Origin: Mercenaria mercenaria
Taxonomy: Eukaryota; Mollusca; Bivalvia; Venerida; Veneridae
Length of the DNA: 64,000 nt
Assembly: GCF_021730395.1 (NCBI RefSeq)
Contig: NC_069375.1
Coordinates: 11,617,001-11,681,000, forward strand
Direction of reading: 5' to 3'
The position numbers were made by a program, and so were the translations under genes. The notes beneath the pieces are model-generated. The model saw only the letters and a program-made list of their open reading frames with translations, was not told the origin of the DNA and did no database searches. This document shows positions 1 to 11,797 of the stretch, one piece after another (position 1 is the first letter of the stretch; each line of letters begins with the position of its first letter).

Positions 1-2330
1 CAGGGCGGCCCTTTGGGTTTGATACCCCAAAAATAAAACCTAGGTTTTCTTTTAAAAAAAAGGCATGAAGGGCCGGGGGTTTCCGGATTTAATGATTCGG
101 GGTTTAAAACCCCAATATCTGGAAAACGGATAGAGATAGACACTAATTGTACATATTTTCTGAACCTAAAATCGAAAAGAATTTTTCCCAACGGTACCGG
201 GCCCGAGTCTGTACGATACCCTTTTAAAATTTTTTTTACTTCATTTTTTCCCGGTTTTGGGACCTTGTTTAAAGGTAAAGGCCCCCCTTTTGGGCTTTTT
301 TAAAAAAAACAGATACCCAAAAGTAAAAAAAGGACCCAAAAAGCATTTTTTTGATGATTTGAAAAAACCTTCTTAAAAAAGCCCTTTACTGGTTTTTAAA
401 AACCCCTGGATGGGCAAAAAAAAAAAAAACTGGCAAAATTTTTTTAAGAAAAAAATTCTTTAAACATCATATCATTTATGGGTTTTTTTAAAAGGGACTT
501 CGTCCATAAACGACCCAGGGCCTGAAAGTCACCTCCCTTCCCGTACTCAATACCCGGATTAACTTGGACAATCAAAAAGGCCTTTTTGTTTAAAGCATCC
601 GTCCATAAATCCAAAAGACCTAGACATTTGGCGACTTTAAAGGGGTTTTCCCTTTTACAGTTTTAATACGCTATTGAAAAAGCATCCGCTGTTAAATTAA
701 AAAAACCCCAGACATTGTGACGACCTTTTAAAAAGGGGTTAACTTTGACATGTTTACTTTTTTTTGTCTGTCCATCCGGCCTTAAAAACAACACCCGCTA
801 GACATTTTTGACATGGGTCACGTTTTTTATGCCTCAGGGTCTTATCTAAATAAGCTGATGAAAAAAAAAAAATGAAAAAAAAGGGGCCCCAGCAAGGGGC
901 ATTTTAGGGATAATACCTTATGATTGGAGTCCCCTTTTTTTAGTAAAAAGCCAAGGGGGGAAACATCGTAAGCAAAAAAGTATTTTTTAATTTTCAGTTA
1001 AAAGCATTTTTTAAAAGTAGCTATTTTTTAAATAAATCTTAATGTTTTAATATCTTAAATAACCTTTAATTGGGTTTTAAATTTAAAAAAATAAAAAAAA
1101 AATTTTTCTTTTAAAATTTTCATTAATAAGTTTTTTTTTTACCATTTAAAAATGTAAATTTTTACTTTTTGGTTTTTAGATAAATCTATATGTTTAAATA
1201 TAAAATTTAAAATTTTTTTTGATTTTCCCTTTAAAAATTTTTTTTTTTTATGATATTTTCCCCCCTAGGGCTGAGCACCTTACCCTTTTAATGTGCGCGA
1301 AAAACGCCCTAAAAAAGGTATATAAGTCAGCCTATTTTTCTTTGGGGGATATAAAAAGGGAGAGGAAGTCATTCCCTTTAAAAAAGAAAGATGATGCAAT
1401 TTTAAAAATAAAAATTTAAAATTTGGGCCCCCGCGCATGAAAGTCCCTTTTTCCCCGCAAGGGGCGGGCTGGGCCCAAAAACCCACCCTAAACTAAAATG
1501 CAAACCTTTAACAGTTGCGAGCAAGATTTTTCCCCGGTACCAGCCGAATCACGCCCAAAAACGCATATACAAAAAATTTTATTTTAAATTGCTGTTTTTC
1601 AGTTCACTAATTTTTTTGCTGTATTTTAATTTTCAAAATCTTAAACAGTTTTATTTCAGTTTTAAACCCCAATTCTCTTTTTTTCAAATCACTGTTTTTT
1701 TTAGTTCGTTTTTTTTCACGTTTTTTCAGTTCCCTTTTTTTTTTTCAGTGTTTTTTTTGTTCAAATTTTTCTTCCGCAGTTTTCCAAATTTAGTATTCTA
1801 GTATTTACCCCTAACAGTTTTACTAAATTTATTAGCTGTTTTCCATTTGGTTTTTACTATTTTATTTCGTTTAAATTTTAGTTTTAATGTCAGGGGGACG
1901 ATGCCACACGCCCTTTTGGGGGAATTCCTCTAACTACAGTTTTAAAAATTTCCCCCTTCTCCGGGTTACCAGACGATTATCCTCCGTTAATGTTTTCTCC
2001 CAAAAAGTGCTAGTCCAAATTAAAAAGACCTCTCCGAATATTTTGAATCTTTTCTAATTTTCATCTAGCAAATTTCTCAAACCACATAAGTGAAGGGATT
2101 GTCTGGGGAAATTTTGTTGAAATTTTTTGGGGACATCCTTAAAATCCATTCACCGATTGGGCTTGTTTGTACCAAACCTTCGTAGATTTTTAAATTTAAA
2201 ATTTTTAAAATACATTTTTAAAAAATTTCTTTTAAGAGGCCATCTAAGGGACGGGTAAAAAAGTGGTCCTTAACACAATTGTGGCATACTACAAATACAA
2301 CATTTCCCCCCCCCCCCTCCCCCCCAGACA
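1..2330. other. Homopolymer-rich stretch without recognisable genes
   Basis: This stretch is packed with runs of T, A, C and G (for example the long C runs near 2305-2325) and with blocks such as ccc, ggg and aaaa in place of single bases. No conserved reading frame or recognisable repeat can be read. The texture changes abruptly at about 2.4 kb to ordinary AT-rich intron-like DNA. It could be genuine low-complexity DNA, but the style suggests a poorly polished contig end. Confidence 0.5.
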
Positions 2331-2885
2331 CACAAGAATTTGAAAAGGGGTCTCTTAATGCAATTGGTTTCTTACAGACGTGGTCTCTCAAGCAAGTTTG
2401 ACCTTGTTATTGAAAATATAGTTGTCTACATGTACTGTATGTACTGTTAGGGATATGAATAGTTACGACTGTATATCTAACGGTGGAATTAAGATGTTCA
2501 CAGTAAATATCAGCAAAAATTTGTAAAAAAAAATTTTAAGCGTGACATATTTCACAGGAATTTTCTTTGGAAGGATACATGTTATAAACAGATTCAGTTT
2601 TATGCAACTTTGGTATATCGGTCCTCCCGTTGGATTTTTTCTGCGATGTAATTTGTTTCCCGCGGGATTTTCCTTTATTTTGCAAATTATGGGAACCAAT
2701 TGTTTTTACTTACTGTAAGCTATTATTTATTTTTTTTAATTTTCGTGGTACGTAGCTGTTCATAATATATTCAGGCTCGACAAACCCACGTATGTTTGGG
2801 TACCATAATTATACACGTAAAAGTCTCTTGATTCAGGCAATATTTTTGCTTAAAACTTCATTTTTACTTCACGAATTTTAAGAAA

Positions 2886-3107
2886 ATGAAAAGTGTCGAA
2901 TACAAAATATCGATTGATTTCCTCCATAAAAAGAGACAGTCTCTTTTTTTTAAACACTTCGCCCAAGTCCCGGTGGTGTACGTTATCTACATTTGGTCAA
3001 TGAAAAAAAACACAACACATTTGGGCGAATTGCTGAAAAAAATACTAAAAATATCTGCAAGACGCTTTGCATGAAGGAAGTACTCGTTTCCGTCTTCCAC
3101 GCTTTAT
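2886..3107. repeat. Palindromic MITE-like element, degenerate copy
   Basis: The left end (aaaagtgtcgaa...) and the reverse complement of the right end (aaagcgtggaag...) are similar, and an internal cttcgccc/gggcgaa pair extends the symmetry. A better-preserved relative lies at 20025-20221. It looks like a non-autonomous, foldback-type DNA element with no coding capacity. Confidence 0.45.
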
Positions 3108-3287
3108 GTTTTATTATCGTCAAATAATAATTAAATTATTAGCAAAAGCGTTACCCCCGATAAAGCGATTTTCACCGTATGTATGTTGCTGAACATTAAC
3201 ATTGGTTTGACACCTTAATTTATAAACGCATTTTTGCACTTCCCACTTTAGAAATTACATAACATTTTTAATAAATTTATGTTGCAG

Positions 3288-3400
3288 GAATGCCGACTGT
3301 GCATGGTATATTGAAGCCCCAAGTGAATACGATAAAATTATTCTCAACGTAGAACAATTTAGGTCACAGCAAGATGAGTTCCTTAACATCTATGATGGCT
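3288..3400 (+). CDS. Exon 1 seen: first half of CUB domain 1
   Basis: Borders are cag|GAATGCC and GGCT|gtaagt. It translates from 3289 as NADCAWYIEAPSEYDKIIL... ending FLNIYDG, the typical CUB core with its Cys, Trp and IYDG strand. It leaves phase 1, matching the next exon. Confidence 0.75.
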
Positions 3401-3868
3401 GTAAGTAGTGTAACGTTTTCTAGATTCAATAAGTCAAGTTTTCCGAAAACATACATGGAAATATGTGAATTTCCTCTCTTCAGATTTAACAGAACTTTCA
3501 CAAATCTCAAAAACTAACTTTTTCAACATTATGAATATTCGTTCAGAATACAGTTGTCTTGTTTAGTAATTACTGAGTATCCAACACTTACTCGAAATAG
3601 AATCTTGACTGCATTTTCATTGGTGTTGTAATCAAAGACGTTGACTAGATTACTACAGTTTCAAGTAGTCATTCGTAACTAACCACGGACAGAAGAACTA
3701 CAGCTGACATTGGTACCTAATACGTTCGAATATTTGTCAGTAATGCTTACTAGAACTTGTTGGTGTGGATATATAGAATTTACGAACGGCGAATAGACTG
3801 ACATATGTTGTTTTTTTTTTGTTTTGAATCTGAAATTTGCCACATTCAGTTTAGACTCTATATTTCAG

Positions 3869-4027
3869 CTGATGCTACGGGAGACCCGCTGGAACAGATA
3901 GACGACACAAATCAGAAGCAATTTAATGCATATGTCAGTCCTGGTCATCAGTTATATTTCACGTTCCAATCAGACGGCGCTAATCAGCAGAAAGGCTTCA
4001 ACATTCTTTTCTTTTCAAATAATTCAG
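3869..4027 (+). CDS. Exon 2: second half of CUB domain 1
   Basis: Borders are tttcag|CTGATG and TTCAG|gtaaaa. The split codon gives SDATGDPLEQIDD..., then GHQLYFTFQSDGANQQKGFN, matching the CUB pattern of a hydrophobic strand, SD and GF. Phase is 1 in and 1 out. Confidence 0.75.
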
Positions 4028-4796
4028 GTAAAAAAATTAACCTTACCATGATGTTCATATCATAATACTTGTTCTAGCTATAGTGAAAACTGTTTGAATC
4101 ATTACATTGTTATTAGGTTCAATCATCCATTTCGGCACGGAAATATGGGGAATCAACAGGCATGTAATAAGCTCAGATATATGTCTGTATAGAGTATTAG
4201 TCGTAAAACGTTCTGAAATATATCCGCTCTATATGGTGAGCTTGGACGTATGCCACCTTTAGTCTTTAGAAAAATCAACTGTATCAAAAACTCGATAAAA
4301 TCCTTATGCGTCCCATCTATGTTCCTTAATTAAGATAAACGGTTGTTGGGATGTTGAAAAGGACTTTCAAGCAAATAGAGACGAAAGCTTGTCAACAATT
4401 CCATAAATTTAGCAGTTTTTACTACTTTAAAATGTGTTTGAGTTTTTGCTTTGGTTTTAGTTTTTCCAATTCCATTGAACATATACAGCCATTTAAGGTA
4501 GTGTAGACGAAATAACTGTTGGCAATGTATCTAAAGTCCGTATTCTGTTTTGGCACTCTACTTTTTTGATGGAAAGTCATGTGCGCGTTGAACAACAATT
4601 ATAACTGGGATAATGTGAGTACGTTGTGTCAAGGAAATTGCCGAGTGCCATTACGGGGACACTACCTTAATTAAAACCAAACATCAAGCATTATTTCAGA
4701 CGTACATAACAAATGTCTTTCTCAAACAAACTTTATGGCTTAAACAGCCATAAATGATGTATTTTAATAGACACACTGGTTTCTAAATCATTTCAG

Positions 4797-4884
4797 CAAA
4801 TCAGTACCAATGTGGGGAAACAATTGCAACAACGTCGGAAGCAGCGTTAATTATGTCACCTAATTTACCGAACCAGTTCGCCGC
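4797..4884 (+). CDS. Exon 3: start of CUB domain 2
   Basis: Borders are tttcag|CAAATC and GCCGC|gtaagt. It reads ANQYQCGETIATTSEAALIM then SPNLPNQFA, the classical CUB opening (CG...SP..P..). It leaves phase 2 into exon 4. The intron that follows holds the 1.8-kb TIR transposon. Confidence 0.75.
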
Positions 4885-4945
4885 GTAAGTACACGTCATT
4901 ATTGCATATATCTGTGACGTCACGTTGAATAAAAGCATCTTAGTA

Positions 4946-6720
4946 GGGGAGACCGGGGATAGTTGTTACATTTTTCATATTTTATATTGTATCGGATGAA
5001 TTATTTAACCGATTTTGTCCAGCTTATTATCTTTGTAAAGCTCAATCATTGCAATTTTCAAATTTGTACTATTAATTCTAAAACGAAGAATATTTCTATC
5101 CGATAAAGATAGTTGTATTATGCTGGTGTAATGCAACAACTTACCCCACCGTTGGGGTAAATTGTTACAGGGTCTGGGGCAAATTGTTACAATAAGCAAT
5201 TTTACAATTTTACAAAGAATTTACATTTTTACAACACAACAGTAAACATACAATGCTTTCCAGTCTGTTTATAACATGTATAACACAGCATTTTCATTTC
5301 ACAAATGAATCATTTCACCGAGTTGGTAATAGAGCCTTTGAAGTTAAACAAAACCTTGCGAATTTCAAACCGTACAGGTCCATACTCCATTTTTTTCAGC
5401 ATTAATGCAAGCCTGAATAATGCTATAGGCCCCTACTATTTACTGAAACTGCTTCTTGTATTTTTTTGTATCTATTGCATGTATATAGGCAATACAATAT
5501 GGTTAAATCAAAACATCTCTTCTATTTCTCCATCATATCCACAATGATGACAAATAGGACGATGTTTACATCTGTTTGCATTTTTCTTTGTTTGTTGCTT
5601 TCTGTTCTTTAGTTTTGAGCACTTGTTTTGCTCATTTTTGACAAATTTTCCACAGTTTCATGGTGAATTCTTATTTTACTATGTTAGCACTCTTTTCGGG
5701 CGTATCTGTCAGAAGAGCTCTTTACCTTCTTTCGCCATCTAGCAGTCTTCTAAATTGGCATTTCTTACCTGGAGAAAACGCAGGCCTGTTGTAGCTGTTC
5801 GCTGCTCTTATTGCACTATTAGATTTTATTGACGCCACTGTAATGTTCATTTCTATTCACACCAATCAGGACAAGATATATATATCTCCGCTGAATACGA
5901 CATTTTCATAGACAAATGCAATAATGTTTGTATCGCCAGAGAAGCTCTGATGGTTTTTAAGATGGCAGAGGTGCCAAGGCAGCTACAACAACGTCGACAA
6001 TATAAGGTAGCGCTTAATATCGTCAGTTACATTTTGGCCATTTGAAAAATCTGTATAGTAACTGGCATGGTCATTTCACTTCATTTTCAGTAGTATGCGC
6101 ATGGGGTAGTGTCATCTCTGCTATTCAATGTAACTACAGCATAGAGCCAACAATGTCCATCCCCATATGCAGCTTCCTGGTTCAATCGGGCATTTACTAT
6201 AACAATAGTAGTGTTCTGGTTTCCTCGTCTCAAACAGGAAGGCCAAATACGGTTGTTCCAGTCTCAAATAAAGATTCTCTTGTGAATCTTCTCTTTGGGG
6301 TCAACTGGTAGTATGTACCAACGTGCCCCACACTAATTGTAACAACATGCCCGACCCCTAGATACGTGACAATATCTAAGGTAGACAACTCAGAGAAAGC
6401 ATGTAACCTCTGAGTTTTGCGATTTTTAGCACAATTCCTTGCTTAGTCCAACAACATTTTTAAAGTTTTATATATATTTCAAGTGTGCACATGAACCAAA
6501 AATGTATGAAAAACTCGAAAATTTACTTACGTGGCCCAAAATCTAGCTTTTTGTTCTATTTTTCAAATAACTGTCACCAAGTTAAATAACGCATCCGTAA
6601 AAGATGGCGACTTTTAAAACTAACAAACACGCATAATCTGTGACTTTATATGATGCGTCATCACTTCAATATTTGCAATGTAACAACCTACCCCATGTAA
6701 CAACTATCCCCGGTCTCCCC
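4946..6720. mobile_element. 1.8-kb TIR DNA transposon with TA target duplication
   Basis: The ends are inverted repeats of about 26 bp beginning GGGGAGACCGGGGATAGT. Both ends are flanked by TA (4944-4945 and 6721-6722), consistent with a TA target-site duplication. Sub-terminal GGGG..A.TTGTTAC motifs recur inside the left end. No intact transposase is present. The minus strand around 5520-5650 can encode a Lys-rich stretch with a CHHCGYDGE motif, possibly a remnant of a zinc-binding transposase region. The superfamily is not settled: the TA duplication fits Tc1/mariner-like or ISL2EU-like families. It sits in the third intron seen of the CUB-cadherin gene. Confidence 0.75.
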
Positions 6721-7387
6721 TAACTTAGATTTGTAGAGAGATGAGACTACTTCACATTTTCTTTTAGTGAGATTTGAATGAAACTTCGTAGGATAGATCT
6801 GTATCAGGCATTAACTTGCGAATTTATTATAGGTGCACTGTGTGGTGGTCCATTACAGCTAGATATAAAGAGTACATAGAGATTCTTGTCCGGACTTCTC
6901 TAACACCAACTAAAATATTTTATACGATTCTTCTTTAGGAGTTCTGCTAACATCGAAGGATATACATAATATTATCAGTCTATTCTCGTTTGATGATTAT
7001 TCAAACAATAATGTTTCTGTTATGTTGCTACATATAATACTCTGTAGCAACATTCTTTTGTTTCATTGTCTCGAGCTTAACTTTAAGAGTACAGAAATAA
7101 TTCCATTAAAACTTACAGTCACTATAATATAAACCATATCTATAGTTAAATGAAGTTCAGCGCACAATAGCTATATCCCTGTCACAAGTTTTTGCATAAT
7201 TAAATCCTAGTAAGCATATTCCTAACCTACATCTCACTTCTGCTTGTTGTGAAACACCATTGGAAAGCACCCACTGGTTCCGCCGATCTCCTTGTTTATG
7301 ATAGAAATTTCTCACATTTAAGAATCTCCCCCTATCAGTATCTTAACGGATATATTATATAAACGGTTTTCTTTCCTAACTATTACC

Positions 7388-7389
<2 letters not shown>

Positions 7390-7423
<34 letters not shown>

Positions 7424-7436
7424 ATAATTATTATTA
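7390..7436. repeat. (ATT)n microsatellite
   Basis: A run of ATT repeats passes into ATAATAATT on its right side, within an intron of the CUB-cadherin gene. Confidence 0.9.
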
Positions 7437-7529
7437 CACCTCACGTTTGGATGGCTCTTGCTATAGTAAAAAGAGTTTTTTTAATATCTCTTGGATCTAT
7501 TGTGGTCGAATTCTGATGTTTTGTTCTAG

Positions 7530-7606
7530 TCTGTCGGGGCGCTTTTAGAGCGCCAACATGCCACAACGACAAACTAGAGCGACAGTACGACAAACACCTT
7601 AATTAG
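7530..7606. repeat. Fragment of a GTCGGGGCGC / ACGACAAAC repeat
   Basis: It holds gtcggggcgc, ttttagagcgcc, cacaacgac and gacaaac blocks. The same vocabulary recurs in the minisatellite at 35.77-35.97 kb, so the two are probably pieces of one repeat family. It is non-coding here. Confidence 0.4.
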
Positions 7607-7651
7607 ATATACTATTAAATGGGTAAAAAAGAATATATTTTATTATTTCAG

Positions 7652-7760
7652 GGACGACAACTGCAACTGGCTTTTCTCTTCTACGAGCGACACTATTTCG
7701 TTTCAAATAGTTTTTCTAGATATGGCTAGTTGCAAGCCCGAATATTGTCATTCTATGACG
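7652..7760 (+). CDS. Exon 4: middle of CUB domain 2, with one frame switch
   Basis: Borders are tttcag|GGACGA and GACG|gtaagt. It begins ADDNCNWLFSSTSDTISFQI in the frame inherited from exon 3. The final CUB strand ILSFYDG is read only in another frame, which is also the frame that exits in phase 1 as exon 5 requires. A one-base change lies near the CKP/RILS boundary (about 7730-7740). Confidence 0.7.
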
Positions 7761-8275
7761 GTAAGTCCCGCTACAATCTAACAGCAATTGTTATAGTCGA
7801 ACCTGTTACAAAGACTCTGATGTCACACGTGAATGTTGTTGGGTTTTATTGAAATCCCTAGATGCAATGCAGATGAAGTTTTTACTGCATTTGCTTTGCT
7901 TGATCCGAGTCAAGCTAAATTTTCGACATTCCACAAGCCAATCTGATCGCTTAATGGAAGAATTAGTCACGTGTTAGAATATCAGCGGATTGAACACTCG
8001 GCGGTGAACCACATGACATCAGGGATCATTTATATTAATCACTCGGCCTCTGAGGTAAATGGCACTTTTATTTTAAAATTACTGATATCTGATGTAGAGG
8101 CTAACATATACTGATAAGCCAACTTTGCTTGACCATGTCTTTGCTGATCTTTAAACCGAATTAGTATGTAGAATGTAACAATGAGCAGAATCCTGACAAA
8201 GTGTCTCCCGTCCGTGAATGTAGCAAAGTCATATTGCCGATTAATCTTAAAACATTTTCCTATTTTCATATTTAG

Positions 8276-8437
8276 GAACTTCGAACACTGATCCTCTTCT
8301 AGTCCAGGTATGTGCAACAGCCTATACTTACACATTCGACGAAATAACAACAACAGGTTCTCAGGCATATGTGGAATGGACAGTTAGCAGTAATGCTATT
8401 GGTTATGGTTTCATGATAGCATACGTATTAAGCGGAG
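8276..8437 (+). CDS. Exon 5: end of CUB domain 2
   Basis: Borders are tttag|GAACTT and GGAG|gtaaaa. It reads TSNTDPLLVQVCATAYTYTF then a GSQAYVEW and GYGFMIAYV segment, the expected distal half of a CUB domain. Input phase 1 matches the FYDG frame of exon 4. Confidence 0.7.
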
Positions 8438-8609
8438 GTAAAAACATGTCTCAATATTTACATATAAGTTGCAATGTAAGATGACAAAATGTTTATTTGA
8501 TACTGGACGCTGGCAATGTAATTACTCTAATAACATAATTATATTGTTTCACATTACAACCATGCAGTTGAATTGTTATCGAAACCGAGAAATAGTGCAA
8601 GAAAAAAAA

Positions 8610-8844
8610 GAGCCACACCATGGAAAACTAACATAGTGCATTTGCGACCAGCAGGATCCAGACTAGTCTGCGTATCTGCGCAGTCTGGTCAGGATCCATG
8701 CTGTTCACTAACGGTTATCCCTAATTGCACTAGGCTTTTGAAAGCGAAAAGCATGGATCCTGACAGACTGCGCGGATGCGCAGGCTGGTCTGGATCCATG
8801 CTGATCGCAAATCCACTGTGTTGGTTTTCTCATGGCGAAGCTCA
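8610..8844. mobile_element. Long-hairpin MITE, copy 1 (GAGCC...GGCTC)
   Basis: An almost perfect long palindrome: gagcca.accatggaaaac, the arm tttgcgaccagcaggatcca, a short loop with taggctt, then the reverse complement ending ttttctcatggcgaagctc. The arms repeat gcgcagtctggtcaggatcc in both orientations. Three other copies or fragments occur in this window (13230, 19711 and 36023). It is non-autonomous with no coding capacity. Confidence 0.8.
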
Positions 8845-8877
8845 TCAATGATATTGGATTGTCATTTTGAATTACAG

Positions 8878-9051
8878 GTGCTAATTCTACAAACGATACA
8901 GTGTTCTTGGAATAAACATGACGTACCCTCAGTATAATGAGACCGTGGAACTACAATTCCTGAAGACCAGCAAACAGGATACGTTAATCAATCAATTGCT
9001 GTGATTATCTTAACGTACACTGGGTCACTGAGTCTGAATATTGACCCATCG
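8878..9051 (+). CDS. Exon 6: linker region, frameshifted
   Basis: Borders are ttacag|GTGCTA and CATCG|gtgagt. It reads GANSTNDTVFLE, then after a frame change NMTYPQYNETVELQFLKTSK, then after another QSIAVIILTYTGSLSLNIDP. The end phase 0 fits exon 7. The domain is unassigned; it may be the start of a cadherin-like repeat. Confidence 0.6.
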
Positions 9052-9320
9052 GTGAGTGTGTCATTTACAGTAACATCATTGACCGATCTTAACCTGTAAC
9101 ATGCTAAATTTCTAAAATGGACTGATCTATCATTCAGTTTAGGCAGTACCATTTATTTTTTAAAGAGGCTTTAACTTAAAATTTACTGACTGAACAGCGA
9201 CCAGTCTTGGCATGCACTTGCCGGAAGCAGGCTAATAATCTATAAAATGCTTATTTAACCGTACAAACATTTATCCATCCATAAGTAGCTGTTGACAAAA
9301 TGCTGCAAGTATCAGCACTA

Positions 9321-9575
9321 GGGGGACCTCCGTAGCCGAGTGGTTAAGGTCGCTGACTTCAAATCACTTGCCCCTCACGATTTGGGCTCGAGCCTTACTC
9401 GGGGCATTGAATTCTTCATGTGAGGAAGCCAAGAAGTCGGTGGTTCTACCCAGGTTGCCCGATCGTTATGAAGTAATGCACGAATGGGCACCTGGGGTCT
9501 TTCTCCCCCACCAAAGTTGGAAAGTCGCCAAATGACCAATAATTGTGTCGGTGGTGACATTAAACCAAACAAATA
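9321..9575 (+). mobile_element. tRNA-derived SINE, copy 1
   Basis: The head resembles a tRNA with an A box (tagccgagtggttaaggtcg) and a B box-like gggctcgagcc. It is followed by a body (gaattcttcatgtgaggaag...gttggaaagtcgcc) shared with the copies at 37755-37911 and 58799-59033. It is a full-length but diverged copy in a CUB-cadherin intron. Confidence 0.8.
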
Positions 9576-9911
9576 ATAGAATCAACACTAACCTATTTGA
9601 AACGACTGCATTAACAATATAAGATAAATTTTGTCTAAATTTGCAGATGCATTCCTAGATCCAAGATTTAAAATTCAAAAAGGTTCTGAGCTTCAGAAGA
9701 AGTTTATAGTTCTTTGACAATCTAATATGTCGAGTAAGATAAGTAAAGCTATACTAGTCATTGAAAACTATCTAACATTCAAGTTCCGTTTGCTGGAAAG
9801 ATTTTGTAATTAATCACAGTCATAAACTTAATTTTTAATATGCGAAAATAGTATTACTATTTCAAAATTTTACATATAATTATGTTACTGGTGAAATTAT
9901 TTTTGTTCTAG

Positions 9912-10054
9912 TACGAAGCAACCACGGATCAAACAATCGACCTTTCACAAGTGCAAGTCTTCTCGTTTGACGACTCAGATCTCCCTTATTTATACCTGTA
10001 TTTATCATCAAGCTTGGATTATGAGGTCATCAACAAATTCAGCCTACTCGTGAC
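9912..10054 (+). CDS. Exon 7: cadherin repeat, distal half
   Basis: Borders are ttctag|TACGAA and GTGAC|gtatgt. It reads YEATTDQTIDLSQVQVFSFD then SSLDYEVINKFSLLVT. The LDYE...F.L.V signature is the hallmark of a cadherin repeat before its DxNDxxP motif. Phase is 0 in and 2 out. Confidence 0.75.
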
Positions 10055-11057
10055 GTATGTGGAGTATTATTATGTTTTAATAATTTTAAGTTAGTTTTGT
10101 ATTTTTGTTACACCGGAAGACAATGGTGCTTAAAATATAGAGGTTTTATTTTGATTATTTAAATGACTCAGTCAGATTTCTATGAATATGTTTGAATTGC
10201 TACAAAAAGAAAAAAAATAAATAAAAAAAAACGCCATCATTTTCAATTGTAATTAAGTCATAATAATCTTTGTTGTCTTCAAATTGTTTTTTTATGATTT
10301 TATACAAATGTACTACTTTATTATGTACAGTGATGACTTCACCATTCAAAAATGTCATACTATACGGAACAGAACATATTTTAAAAAGTAACTGAGACAC
10401 ATTCCCGTAAATCATGCATTAATTGAAGTAAATGCAGTTGGTTTAATATGATTATTATTAGGGAATTGATCCTACCGATTTTCGTCGCAAAGCGCAATGA
10501 GACAGAAATCAGGATCGATCCCTCTACGGTAACATGCGACATATACCGAATCAGTCATACTATCAAATTAAAAAATGTGGTCTTCCGGCACGAGCAAAGA
10601 GCTTCTGAAATCGGATATTTTAGAAGAATGCGTTTTTTTCCTTATGCGTAATAAGCGTCCACGTAATTGTCCGAACCGCAACGTCTTGCACATCAGTACA
10701 AATATGTGCAGTATTGTTTTTTATTTTCAAAATCTACCAACGCACATTTCTGGGCAAGCTGATGGACTGAGGCATTGCCTTATTTCATATCATTATTATT
10801 ATTTGACCAGATTTATAAAAGCAGGTTATGCTATAGCCGTATTCAAATTAAAATGATCTATATCTTATTTTAGCCATACAGTTTCATTTTATCTGTTTAA
10901 AGGTTAAGTCATTTTTATACATTGTGGTTGACAGAGATGTGGCAGAAATAATGTAGAGTGTAACGCAGTCAGTGTAATTTCAAATGGAAATGTTTTAGTA
11001 TGCCAGGATTCACGTGATTGTAAGTTACATAATGTCGTACATTTTTCTTTTTTTCAG

Positions 11058-11191
11058 AATAGATGACAGTGATGTCCCAGAAGTTACATATACTGTAACG
11101 TTCAACATAACCATAACAGATGTGAATGATGAAGCACCTACGATTTTAAATCTTCCGTATAACGTGACCCTGTCAAGAAACAAAAAGTCCG
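11058..11191 (+). CDS. Exon 8: cadherin DVNDEAP exon
   Basis: Borders are tttcag|AATAGA and GTCCG|gtaaga. It reads IDDSDVPEVTYTVTFNIT then ITDVNDEAPTILNLPYNVTL. The DVNDEAP motif is the cadherin calcium-binding linker, so one repeat ends and the next begins here. Confidence 0.8.
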
Positions 11192-11460
11192 GTAAGAACA
11201 AAACATACCTAAGATTAGGCTTGTATGAAATAGTAGAGTTGCCCCTCCCGAATGATATGTTTATGCAATGGTTTCTATTTCAAACGTTTCGTTTGAGGTA
11301 TTTAATGCGTACCGGTACCGTCCTGTCAAATGACATATTTATGTAAATTAGCTACCCATTTACATTTCAAATTAGAACTTGGTTTCGATGGTTTTTAGAC
11401 CTACAATGCGCTTAGTGCTGTTAACTGACAGTGTACATGTATGAGTTTTTTTTTAAATTT

Positions 11461-11553
11461 TATATGGGAAAGTTTTACCACAATAGTCAATTATATGGGA
11501 AAGTTTTACCACAATAGTCAATTATATGGGAAAGTTTTACCACAATAGTCAAT
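11461..11553. repeat. Three-unit tandem repeat, 31-bp period
   Basis: The unit begins tatatgggaaagttttacca. It occurs three times at 11461, 11492 and 11523 with essentially no divergence, then a truncated start of a fourth. It is a young local tandem duplication inside an intron. Confidence 0.9.
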
Positions 11554-11719
11554 TATATGAAAGGTTGGGCTTATTAGGATTCTGATTTGATGCATGATAA
11601 AAATGCACAAAGTGACATACAACTTTCTTTTTAAAAGCGCTTCACCCTTTATTCAGTGTGCATGTGATACATGCATAAAACTCGGAAAAATTGGAGTCAA
11701 TCCTATTGTTTCTATCTAG

Positions 11720-11797
11720 GTGAGTACATCTACACTGTGAATGCTACAGACAGCGATGAAACGGCTGAGTTTAGGATCATAACGTATAACATATCTT
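11720..11797 (+). CDS. Exon 9: cadherin repeat
   Basis: Borders are tctag|GTGAGT and ATCTT|gtaagt. It reads GEYIYTVNATDSDETAEFRI then ITYNIS. The Y.Y.VNATD.D pattern is the middle of a cadherin repeat. Phase is 1 in and 1 out. Confidence 0.7.

Noticed and set aside
1219-1801. Short frames in the first 2 kb
   Set aside because: Phe/Lys-rich products of T and A runs in doubtful sequence.
8573-8851. 92-codon frame in a CUB-cadherin intron
   Set aside because: It lies entirely within the long-hairpin MITE.
9321-9400. A tRNA gene
   Set aside because: The A and B box-like sequence is the head of a SINE: the cloverleaf is incomplete and the same body follows in three copies.
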